From Cotesia glomerata (lineage: Eukaryota > Arthropoda > Insecta > Hymenoptera > Braconidae): DNA of 64,000 bases. Shown in pieces: positions 50,107-64,000 of this stretch. Location: positions 25,562,305-25,626,304 of the forward strand of contig NC_058158.1 in assembly GCF_020080835.1 (NCBI RefSeq), written 5' to 3'. The notes below the pieces were generated by a model that was given only the letters and a program-made list of their open reading frames with translations, did no database searches and was not told the origin of the DNA. A program made the position numbers and the translations under genes. The stretch's first letter is position 1. Every line of letters begins with the position of its first letter.

Positions 50107-52085
50107 CTTATTTAAAAAAATTTATCACAAAACAAAAAAAATTAAAATATTTTTTCTTTCAAAGTAACATAATAATAAAGAGTATCGCGTTAGTAAGAAA
50201 AAGGCAATTGATTCTTCTAAATATTCCTATTTCGGTATTATAGTTATCGCAACACTGCATTTAATTATCTTTGTGTTTTATTCACTTTAATATACTTTTT
50301 TTCTTCACTAGCTAAAGGTATTTTATTATTTTCTGTGGACGTTGAATAAATGCTCATTAATTATTCATTCGATATCTTGGGTTTGCGATAGATTAAATAA
50401 ACAAACATAATTGATATAATATAAAAAATAAAGTAATAAGCGATTGAGAGTGTGTAAGAAAATAATATTAAGATATAAGTTTATTTGAATAAAAACACTC
50501 GGAGATACGAAAAAAATTAGATAAAAGCAAAACTCTAAACGGCCTTCGTCTAGCCAAACATTATCGAGATAAGAATTGTGCTACCACCACATAATAATTT
50601 TGAATGATACGAAAGCGAAGTGAATATAACGGATATAGGATTAATAAAATATACTTATGATTTTTTTTTAATTTTATTCATTTAATTTAATTATGTTTTC
50701 ATTCAACAATCGGTGGATTAGTTTAAATAAATAAATTATTTTATAGATTATTCGATTTAAATATAACATTATTACGATTTAATCATGACATTTAGTGTAA
50801 TTAATGAATTTGTTTGCAAATCAGACTGGCTATGAAATTGTAAGTAGTTAATTTTAATAGTTAATGTACAACTGTAATCAAAATAAATATTTAATATTAA
50901 AAAATGATGAAATATTTGATGATAAAGATATTAAATATGTTTACATAAAAGTTAAATGTTAATGTTTTAATAAATAGTTTTATTTTTATAAGATTTTTAA
51001 AACGTTAAAATAAAATTTAATTTTATTCTAAAATTAAAAGAATAGAATTTACTTATAAAAGATATTTACTAAAGACAATGAAAAGTTGAACTACATTAGT
51101 AGGGTGTATTAAAAAATAGTATGATTAATAATAATGATACTTGCATATAAAGACAAACAACTCTGGGTAACAGTTATCACAGAACTAATAGAGGGTTGAG
51201 ATGCAAAAATAACGCGCATTGATAGAGAACAATGAAAAAGACACGCCAGTCTTAGCAATCAGACTTTCTTGTTGCAATATCTCGGGAAAAACAATAGCAA
51301 TTGTTTCGTTGCCAGAATATTGTCCATTAGTCTACTATACTACATAAAAATGATCCGTAAACTCATCAAGGCTCACTCATCGTTACTTTAAATTTGTTGT
51401 TTGAGTTATTATTTTATTATTTATATCACTGCGCCAAGTATCAGTCCAGAGATATCAAACTTTAAATAAATAAAGTGATGCAATATAATAATTACATTGC
51501 GTTATGTTCCATAGTTATTAATTTACAGTAATAAATAATTATCCAATTTGTTTCATTTGTAAAATATTTTATTTTCAATGACCAATCTTTTGAAATTTTG
51601 AGTTTTTTGGACCCAAAAGTTTTCGAATTGAAAAAAAAAATATCTTTAATAATCCTCTTTCATATTTTTATGCTTAAAACAATCCTTTTACTTTCTACTT
51701 TACATATTTATTTAGATAAGTACTTATTCGACGGCTTTATATTTTTATATTTAGTTATTATGTATATAAAAAGGATTACATACATCTGCACTTAGTTATA
51801 CTCAGCTTAATTTTTGTTTATTCTTTAAGATAATTTGTTTACTTTGGAATAAACATGATTCGAATAACACTATTTAATTATCATAACTGTCTGAAGAAAA
51901 AAAAGTTTCAAGCATTGCAGATACTGCTTATATCAATTAAGATTCTGTAAAATAGCTAGTATAAATGATATATACCAGAAGATAGCTGAATTAGTTCTGC
52001 AGTAATATTACAAAAGTTATCTTAAGTATATTTGTTATTGTAATTTTATCAGTCAATCTGTAATATATTAATTAACTCCTATCTA
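49648..52085 (-). other. Sestrin intron 1 sequence with a (TA)n run
   Basis: AT-rich. It contains the TA run at about 50034-50105 and otherwise nothing supported. The patch at 51170-51330 is less AT-rich but has no open frame or splice context. Confidence 0.4.
50034..50105. repeat. (TA)n microsatellite
   Basis: Pure TA run of about 36 units in sestrin intron 1. Confidence 0.95.
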
Positions 52086-52239
52086 CACTGTAAATCGAAG
52101 TGTTTTAAAAGTGACTACAAATGGGCATTTAACATGGAAAATTAAAACACATGGAAGTGTTTTAAAAGTGACTACAATGCTTCAAGATAGGAACAAAACA
52201 CTTTATGTGTGTTTTGTTAAAACACTTGGATTTACAGTG
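52086..52239. mobile_element. TA-flanked MITE (CACTGTAAATC ends)
   Basis: 154 bp from CACTGTAAATCGAAGTGTTT to AAACACTTGGATTTACAGTG, with TA on each side (52084-52085 and 52240-52241). The internal unit AAGTGTTTTAAAAGTGACTA is present twice in direct orientation (about 52100 and 52158). Tc1/mariner-type ends. Confidence 0.85.
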
Positions 52240-53190
52240 TAGGTTCATATCCAGAGAAAACATGTTTGTAAATGATTCAGCTCAATTATTAACTAAAAAA
52301 AATATATTGAAAATGAGATATAGTCAGTTTATAATGAGTATTGTATCAACAGCCCGCTGTAAGATTATTTGCTAATTGGATAGTAAAAGTAGAATATATA
52401 TTGCATACAGTAATCAACATCGTTTAAACAACTGTCGATATGTTTGTAGAGCAATTTATAACTATTAGAGCAATTAAATACTTTTCGATAAAACTGACAA
52501 TGAATGACATATTAATCAAGTCTTGTGTACTGTCAATTCAAGTTATTTTTTTTTATATTTATATTAGGTAAGGTATTTTTTAGTTAAGAACTTTTTTTTT
52601 TAATTTAGCAAATTAATTAGAAAGATATTTAATTTTAAAGAAAGTTAATGCAAGAATTGATTGACAAAATTTTTTAGGAATTTCCAATTGAATTTAATTT
52701 TATCCTGCAAAGTCACTGGATTGATTGTCAACCACGAAGATTACGTAGCTCAATAACTATATACATCGTACATACAAAATCATTTCATGCTTATACTTTT
52801 TTCTTGTTATTACTCTTATATATTACCATATTAGTCATAATTGAATTGCGTAGTCATTAACCTTGCATATTATACAATACTAGCTGTCAATCACCTATGT
52901 TTTGCTGGGCTCAAGTTTAAATTCGTTTATGTTTTTTAGTAAAACAACTTTTTAACTTTACATCAACTTTTACCCTCAATAATGTTCTATGTAAGAGTTT
53001 ATGATTTTTGATTTGCAGGAATGAATGGTATTAAAATTATAAGAAGGCCTTAAAAGTTGATCTTGAAAAATAAAAATTATTTTTAGTTTTGTATAATGTC
53101 ATTTCTACAAACGTTACTAGAATTGTATTAAAATTAAAAAATACCAAATAAGTCAATCAAGAATAGAACTATTGTAAGCAACGCTATTCT
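52240..53190 (-). other. Sestrin intron 1 sequence with an ATACTAGCTG-type repeat end
   Basis: AT-rich; the TACTAGCTGTCAATCACC / TTTGCTGGGCTC stretch at about 52880-52915 resembles a common insect repeat terminus. I cannot assign it to a family. Confidence 0.3.
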
Positions 53191-53515
53191 TATTGCCGAG
53201 GCTGAAGGCTGTCGAGTATCGTGAGGCCCGATATCTGTGACGTAAGGTCTTACCCCCAGCCCGTGACAAGACTCGCCCCCACTCAACGAGGGTTGAGAGG
53301 ACTACGAGAGAGATTGTTAGGGGCATTCCGACGCCACCCTTCATGAGGACCTCACGCGATGGGTCCTAGTACAACGTCACCCAGTCATTGTCATCCCTTA
53401 ATTATATTGGCTTTCATTAGCTGTCTCATTCCGTAGTCATTGTCGGGTTATTACTTGTAGATGTATAAATAAATATGAGTGGCATACAAAATATAAACCT
53501 CGAGTCTTACACTAT
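53191..53515 (+). mobile_element. Possible solo LTR or promoter-like repeat (GC-rich block)
   Basis: This is an isolated block of near-balanced base composition in very AT-rich surroundings, with a TATAAATAAATA near 53464 and a following CATACAAAATATAAACC. TGT-start and ACA-end candidates exist (TGTCGAGTATCG at about 53210; CTCGAGTCTTACA at about 53510), but a target duplication is not visible. Composition and layout suit an LTR. The - strand open frame here is not convincing as protein. Confidence 0.3.
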
Positions 53516-53943
53516 TGCGTTTCATTTACTTATAAAATTACAAAAAAAAAAGTATTCTTATTGAAAACTTGTTTTCCCAACTAATAGAATTTCGACAAAA
53601 TATTATAAACTTAATGTAGTAACTGAGACACGATGCACTTTATGACATTAATTTAATGTCTACTGGTTTAACAGTATTTTGATTAGGTATATCGAAAAAA
53701 CGTCTCTTTGTTTATTAATACAGATATAGATTATTGGAGATATATTTAGTTTATTTTTATGACAGCATATCCAAAAATTGACGTATTGTTATGAAATAGA
53801 AATACTTACTCATTTTTAATTAAATATTTTCAATAAAGTTTTTAAATTATTTCATATTAAAATAAATATTATTAAATAAACAAATGTTCATGCAATTTTT
53901 ATTTTTATTTAAGATGAATGGCAATCAAATAGAACGAATTTTA

Positions 53944-54364
53944 AAACCGAAGACAGATCACCGACTGTACTATCTTCTTCAAACTATTTACAGGATTAAT
54001 TGAAGCTCCTGACTTAGTAGACAGCTTTGAGTTCATCGAAGACTCTCAACCTTAGGCAAAATCGACTACTGAAAACAACGAAGTCCAATAAAAATTATGT
54101 CATCAATAGTCCAAAAAACAGAATATCAACTCTTGTTAACAGATGTCACACTAATATACGTTTTTTCGAAGGTTCCTATAAATTATTCCTAACAAAATTA
54201 AAAGAAACTTTGTAACTCTTAATGCTGCAATATTTCTCCTCATGTATAATAATCTATTTTCTGTCTCTTTCTTTATTAATATTGTTAATACTTAATTCGC
54301 CTCATAATTTTTGTAATATCAACGTGTACAAAGCCGTTTGACGTTTAAAATATAATAAATAAAT
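53944..54364 (+). mobile_element. 5'-truncated non-LTR retrotransposon with 17-bp target duplication
   Basis: The insertion is flanked by AAATAGAACGAATTTTA at 53927-53943 and again at 54365-54381 (identical). It ends in a short (AATA)n tail. The translated 5' part reads SSSKTLNLRQNR, INSPKNRISTLVNRCH and LFLTKLKETL, stop (about 54215), resembling the C-terminal end of LINE ORF2 proteins, followed by a 150-base 3' UTR. About 420 bp remain. The exact target duplication suggests a fairly young insertion. Clade not assigned. Confidence 0.85.
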
Positions 54365-54943
54365 AAATAGAACGAATTTTAGTGAAAATTATAATTTTCT
54401 AAACCAAAAATAATAGGTCATAAATGAACAATTGAACAGTATTAAAAACTCAAATCTTCTTTGAAACACGCCGCAATATTTTGGTTTAAATATTAGATGT
54501 ATTGGTTCAATAGATTTTTCAGTTAGGCATCTCTTCATTTTTTAGTATAAATGAATAGATTAAATCTTAGTAGTTTGAGTTTTTTTTTAGATAGCAGTTC
54601 AAATTCATCTAAAGAGAAAAATAAAATTTGAGAAAACAAGTTAGGGAATGAATCTTAATTCACTATTCAGTATTGACACATACAAACTTATATTGATCGA
54701 AACCTTAAGTATTTGGAATAACCAAAAACAGGGAAGAGACAGCTTATAATAATTAGTGTTTATTAACCTTCACAATTTTTTCGTCATTAGTTTTTTCCTA
54801 AACATAGTTCATTTTTAAAGAATATTTGAACAGTCCATATGTCACAGACTTACAGTTATATAAAAAAAAAATAAGGTTTTTTATTTTTAAAAGTTTTATG
54901 ACCCATTCGGAGTTGAAAAAATTTCATTCCTTTCTTAGATATA

Positions 54944-55083
54944 AGGTAAAAGCCCCAATATATGATCATGTACCAGTATATGATCACTCCATGTATTTGT
55001 ATACCTATATTTGTGAATATAGATATACAAATACATGGAGTGATCATATACTGGTACGTGATCATCTATTGGGGCTTTTACCT
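54944..55083. mobile_element. Near-perfect palindromic MITE (AGGTAAAAGCCCC ends)
   Basis: 140 bp from AGGTAAAAGCCCCAATA to TATTGGGGCTTTTACCT, TA-flanked (54942-54943 and 55084-55085). Almost the entire length pairs with itself, with inner copies of TATGATCA. It shares AGGTAAAAG with the nested MITE at 30713-30944. Open frames crossing it on both strands are by-products. Confidence 0.85.
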
Positions 55084-55085
55084 TA

Positions 55086-57453
55086 CATGTTAGAAGGGAA
55101 ATTTCTTGTAGCTTATACTTTTAAAGATCTAATTCCTTCAGCTGTTTAAAAATTCTTACCTGCGAATGCAACACAGAAAACTTTCTTGTTTATTTAAATC
55201 TAGGAAAGAGAATGATAATGTTACTCTTCAAAAAGCCTGTTTCTTCCTAACCAAATGAAACGAGATGGAGGTTTTTGAAGTTCGAGATAAACGCATTTCT
55301 ACTATAAAAAATTAATTCAAAATTTGTATCTTTGAATTATCGCATGGTACATTTTATAAATAAAATAACAATAGTTATCATAAGTAAAGAGTAATCTGTT
55401 GTCAACAAGTAATACCGAATTAAAGATAAAAAAAAGTCTGTAATAATTGCTTAATAATTTAAAAATACTTTACTGAGGATGTATCTCATCTGAAAAATGT
55501 AGTGTATCTCTTGTCTTTTGAATAGTTAATAAAATTTTTCTGATAAATAATTTCGGAGTAAATATTACATTTTATCAAGTTGAAAGTATTTTAAAAACGA
55601 AATAAAATTAATATTATATGACAGGCTGGTTATAAAATTTTATGTTTTTTTCAATCGTTAGTTTATTTCGTTAAGATGGTTATACCACAAAAGCGACGTC
55701 AGATTTAAATATTTATGATGATGGTTTAAAAAACTCACTGTAGCAGCGCTAGTGTAGTTGTTATTGAAATAGAGGACAAAGTATATTTATGTTAGAACTT
55801 TTTTATTTTCCCCATATATCCGATATAGCTAAAACGGAGTCCTCGCAAGGAAGGCGTCCCATGACCGTTGTGCATAAACAACGTTGGAAACGAGAACTCA
55901 GAACTCAGGGGAAACCGGTTTGGGCTTGGAAAACAATTTTATGTTCGTAAAGTAAAGAGAAAGGAGAGAAACGATGAGACACTATAATATCTAAATTATA
56001 GAAGAAAAAATGACCTATTCCTGATGAAAGTAACACGTTCATTGCTGTAATTATATCAATGACAGATTAGAATCGAATGGGCAACTTTAGAATTTTTGGC
56101 AGCATCAGTAAATTTGTTTGTGTATAGAAATTTTTTAAGTTCATTTATTGAAATAAATTTTGGAGTCGATGCTTTAGTTTTATAAAAAAAAAAAAATATA
56201 TATTCTATGAGACATACTTTTTTTTTAAAAAGTTTTGAAGCGCTCAAATTATAAAAATTCTTTTTCGCGGTTTTAAGGCAAAATTTTTATTTTTCATAGC
56301 GCTATCGATAGATTTCTCTAAGACCTCAGCGGTTTGCTAAATTGGAAAAGCTAAAAAAAAATTGAACTTTTTAATTCTTATAAGAATTTTACCAAATAAA
56401 ACTACAATTCGACTAGACCACTGCAATTTATTTTTCTTTTTTTTTATTATTTAATTTGCGCTCGTAATCAGCTATTTTTTATGAAAAGAGCTTTTCCAGC
56501 ATAAAAAAAGAAAAAAGAATTGTTTTCTTTTTCCTTACTTTTAAATTATTCTAAATTGTGGAGCAATATTCACAATTAGAGGAAAAATTACTCTAAATTA
56601 TCATAAAAAATATGACAATTGATTGCTAATTGAATCATAAAATAATCTTTGAAAGCTTTTTGAACAAATTTTTATTAACAAGCGGTAATTACTTTTCAAG
56701 ACAATTAATTTTTGATATTTTAAAAATAATAACTTTAAAGAAGCGTATATCTAAAAAAAATCTTTTTCTCTGTTTTAAAAAATAAAAAAAAAAATTGGTT
56801 TTTAATTTAAAAAAAATTCTATATTAAAGCACACAACACTAAAAAATATTAATAAAAATAACTGTTGGATTGTCATGTTAAAAATACCGGTAGCTAACAC
56901 GTTTAAATATTGCATAAAAACATATGAATGGTAAATTATTTTTATTAAAATTTGTTTGAAACATTGATACCGGCGCAATAAAAATATTTACTTTAACGAT
57001 TTACGCACTCGTTTATTCTCAATAATTTATTTTATTTCTGTTACTAAAATAACTAAAGTGGGTATTAATGATATACCCATAAATAGTCTATTACTTTCCA
57101 CTAGATGATGCAATAAACAAAAAAATAACAAAATGTAGATAAAAAAAAACGACGGGCTTTATTGCGATAAATGAGGTTTAATTATATATTTTACAGGAGA
57201 CGCGGCTTCAAATGATTAAATTAATTAAATTTATTACGTAGCTTAAAAAATGAATTGAAGAAAAAAAATTGATAACAATTTTATAAGTACTCCAAAATAA
57301 TTCTGATCGCTAAAATTTTATGAATGCCCTAAAATAATTTTGGTAATAATTCGAAAAAAACGAAATAGAATAAGTTTTGCAATTAAATGAAAGCATGATT
57401 AATTTATGATATGAATAATAACTATAATAAATGAAATATCAAGGAAAACTTAC
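55086..57453 (-). other. Sestrin intron 1, 5' part
   Basis: AT-rich. A GC-richer block at about 55830-55930, around GGCGTCCCATGACCGTTGTG, has no identified role; it could be an alternative sestrin first exon or promoter, but no ATG-plus-donor combination in the needed phase was found. The rest shows nothing. Confidence 0.35.
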
Positions 57454-57474
57454 ATCATTTATAAGTTGCCCCAT
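57454..57474 (-). CDS. Sesn: Sestrin, first coding exon
   Basis: ATG (57474-57472) opens MGQLIND and splices at GAT|GTAAGT to THGYFVETF of exon 2 in phase 0. I chose this start because the context is good (A at -3, G at +4) and no in-frame ATG lies upstream before a stop. Two earlier ATGs (57500 and 57488) are in another frame and form a uORF. The resulting protein is 446 residues, somewhat shorter than vertebrate (about 480-550) or fly (about 500) sestrins because of a short N-terminus. Other promoters with longer N-termini may exist upstream. Confidence 0.65.
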
Positions 57475-57500
57475 GCTGAAAGCACCATCCGGGACCACAT
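57459..57500 (-). promoter_or_regulatory. uORF overlapping the sestrin start codon
   Basis: ATG at 57500 reads MWSRMVLSAWGNL and stops at 57459, 14 bases past the main ATG and in a different frame. A scanning ribosome that uses either of its two ATGs cannot initiate at the main start. This would repress sestrin translation unless it is bypassed, for example under stress. Its presence is seen; the regulation is inferred. Confidence 0.5.
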
Positions 57501-57547
57501 GAGTCTCCGGATGGTACTCAATTTCGTTTGCCACCGGAATTTTGAAA

Positions 57548-57580
57548 ATTTATAAATAATGTGAGTTTAATAATCACTGA
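57548..57580 (-). promoter_or_regulatory. Candidate sestrin core promoter elements
   Basis: On the - strand, TATAAAT (57554-57548) would place a start near 57523, and an upstream TCAGT initiator (57580-57576) would place one at about 57578. Either gives a short 5' UTR (about 50 or 104 bases) that includes the uORF. Both motifs are short and could be chance in this composition. Confidence 0.3.
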
Positions 57581-62735
<5,155 letters not shown>

Positions 62736-62737
62736 TA

Positions 62738-63115
62738 CAAGGTGTCCCAAAAGTCACGGACGCCATTGTAGCATCTGATGAAAAAAATGATTCTGAGACG
62801 AAAAGTCCTTAGCCATTTTTCAATTAACCGCATAGATAATTAATTATTAATTAAAAATAACGTCTCTTTATTTGTTAGAGAGAGAGCGCTAGTGTCCAGT
62901 AAAGTATGTGCCAAACAAAGACACAACTAACTGTATGACTAACTAGTTTCTATAGCTAACGTAGTCACACATATTTACTTACACATTCACACGTGCAAGC
63001 GTCTTCGTTGGAACGCACTTGACTTGACACTAGTGCTCTTTCTCTAACGCATAAAAGGACGTTATTTGAATTAATAATTAATTATCTATGCGTCTGTTAC
63101 TTCTGGGACACTCTG
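62738..63115. mobile_element. TA-flanked TIR element (CAAGGTGTCCCAAAAGT ends)
   Basis: The left end CAAGGTGTCCCAAAAGTCA and the right end TAACTTCTGGGACA-CTCTG are inverse with a few mismatches; TA lies on both sides. The inverted similarity continues inward: GCATAGATAATTAATTATT matches AATAATTAATTATCTATGC, and GAGAGAGCGCTAGTGTC matches GACACTAGTGCTCTTTCTC. It is 378 bp and non-coding. The GGTGTCCCA terminus is common among arthropod mariner-like elements. Confidence 0.75.
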
Positions 63116-63519
63116 TATAGTTCTCAATAGTAAGCCAAAGAGCTACTATATATATGTACGAAAACCACCACCGACTTCATATTCACATGCCGCGATTAGT
63201 TTAATATTACATATATGTAATGGATTGCATTCTGTTCCCCGCGATATCAAAACAGGACCATTTTAAATTATCCCTTTATTAAAGTAAAAACAAAGAAAAA
63301 AATAAAAAAAAATTCCCCTCTTTTCTCTGTTCTTCATTTCCGGCTTTCATTCTCATTTAACTTTGTTCTCTGTACCACTCTTTATGCTTTTCAATTTAGC
63401 TAACTTTTTGTTGCAAACTCAGCCCCAGATTCTTGCCAATCCTCTCTTTATTTTAAATATTTTTTTTTCTTTTGCATCTTTAATTTTAATAATTCAATTG
63501 AAACTTTTAGCGATAAATA
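63116..63519. other. Intergenic sequence, nothing recognised
   Basis: AT-rich with C/T-rich patches (63315-63345). The open frame at 63363-63563 runs into the next element end and is not protein-like. Confidence 0.4.
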
Positions 63520-64000
63520 CAGGGTGTCCCAAAATTACTGTAAGAGCTTTTATGGGGGTATAGAGATGGAAATTCTGAATCGAAAGTTCCTGAACGATTT
63601 TAAAAAATTTGCATAACAATTTAAATTACAGCTAATTAAAGTAGACCAATGAGAAGGTAGCTAATTGGCGCCTCTAAAATTCGAGAGTAGGGAGGAGTCA
63701 GGTCGATAAGCTTAGAGTAAATTTGAACCTATGGTAATGCCTGTTTTATTTTTTGAATCTATGGTAATGCCCATTTTATTTTTTGAGCCAGAAGATGGCA
63801 GTAGATTTTCTGTTTGGTCTAGAGGCCCAAAGAATTTTTATTTTCAGTGATTGTCAATGAAAAAATGAGTAGGTATACAGTTAGTATTCCAAAGGAAAGC
63901 AGGGATATGATATTTTCCTTTTCTAGGCTTCAGATGAATTTTTTGTCTACTTAGTTACCAACCATAAATAAATTTGAGCTAACAGTTTTACATTTCTAAG
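63520..64000 (+). mobile_element. Start of a second GGTGTCCCA-type element, cut by the window end
   Basis: CAGGGTGTCCCAAAATTACTG preceded by TA (63518-63519) is the same terminus type as the element at 62738. The following sequence differs (GGCGCCTCTAAAATTCGAG at about 63668; a direct repeat of GAATCTATGGTAATGCC-like units near 63723 and 63756). The other end lies beyond the window. Confidence 0.5.

Noticed and set aside
54826..55149. 107-codon frame crossing a palindrome
   Set aside because: Most of it is the palindromic MITE, which is open on both strands by symmetry.

Overview
This is an AT-rich arthropod nuclear window. It contains two conserved animal genes with small exons, GT-AG introns and long introns, plus many DNA transposons and microsatellites. 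An insect is most likely. The shared 1-kb repeats that carry (GT)n tracts and the intron-rich AT-heavy landscape remind me of parasitoid wasps (Hymenoptera, Braconidae); that placement is an impression, not a search result.

Left part (1-14940): a mobile-element nest inside what is probably a very long intron of CaMKII. A terminal-inverted-repeat transposon (99-5834) has a broken DDE-like transposase and is interrupted by several copies of a 1-kb repeat, here called E. One E copy is itself interrupted by a TA-flanked 1018-bp element. A further E copy (7476-8483) sits beside an old LTR retroelement remnant (8595-10820) that contains a piggyBac-like MITE.

Middle part, + strand (14941-25417): the 3' half of the CaMKII gene (calcium/calmodulin-dependent protein kinase II). 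The kinase exons lie off the left edge. The window holds the variable linker as five cassette exons, all phase 1 in and phase 1 out, and then four exons encoding the hub (association) domain to the stop codon. Between the first two cassettes lies an ATG-bearing exon with a phase-1 donor. If used as a first exon it would make a kinase-less, alpha-KAP-like protein. This is the most interesting candidate in the window. A coding-like antisense block ending in a strong splice donor abuts one cassette.

25418-35698 is CaMKII 3' UTR and intergenic sequence with a nested MITE pair. On the - strand, 36088-57474 is a complete sestrin gene in seven coding exons (446 residues, convergent with CaMKII). Its AhpD-like site keeps Cys and Tyr but has Gln where human SESN2 has His. 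The leucine-pocket residues are kept except that Met replaces the lid Trp. An out-of-frame uORF overlaps its start codon. The 16.9-kb first coding intron is a second element nest: T repeats, an E fragment, two retro-insertions with long target duplications, palindromic MITEs and one possible LTR.

Right end (57475-64000): sestrin upstream region with microsatellites, a degenerate minisatellite and two GGTGTCCCA-type TIR elements. No convincing gene was found there.

Together the genes are a calcium-signalling kinase whose linker variation tunes holoenzyme behaviour, and a leucine/stress sensor that restrains TORC1 through GATOR2. They are neighbours tail to tail, and nothing suggests a shared pathway.
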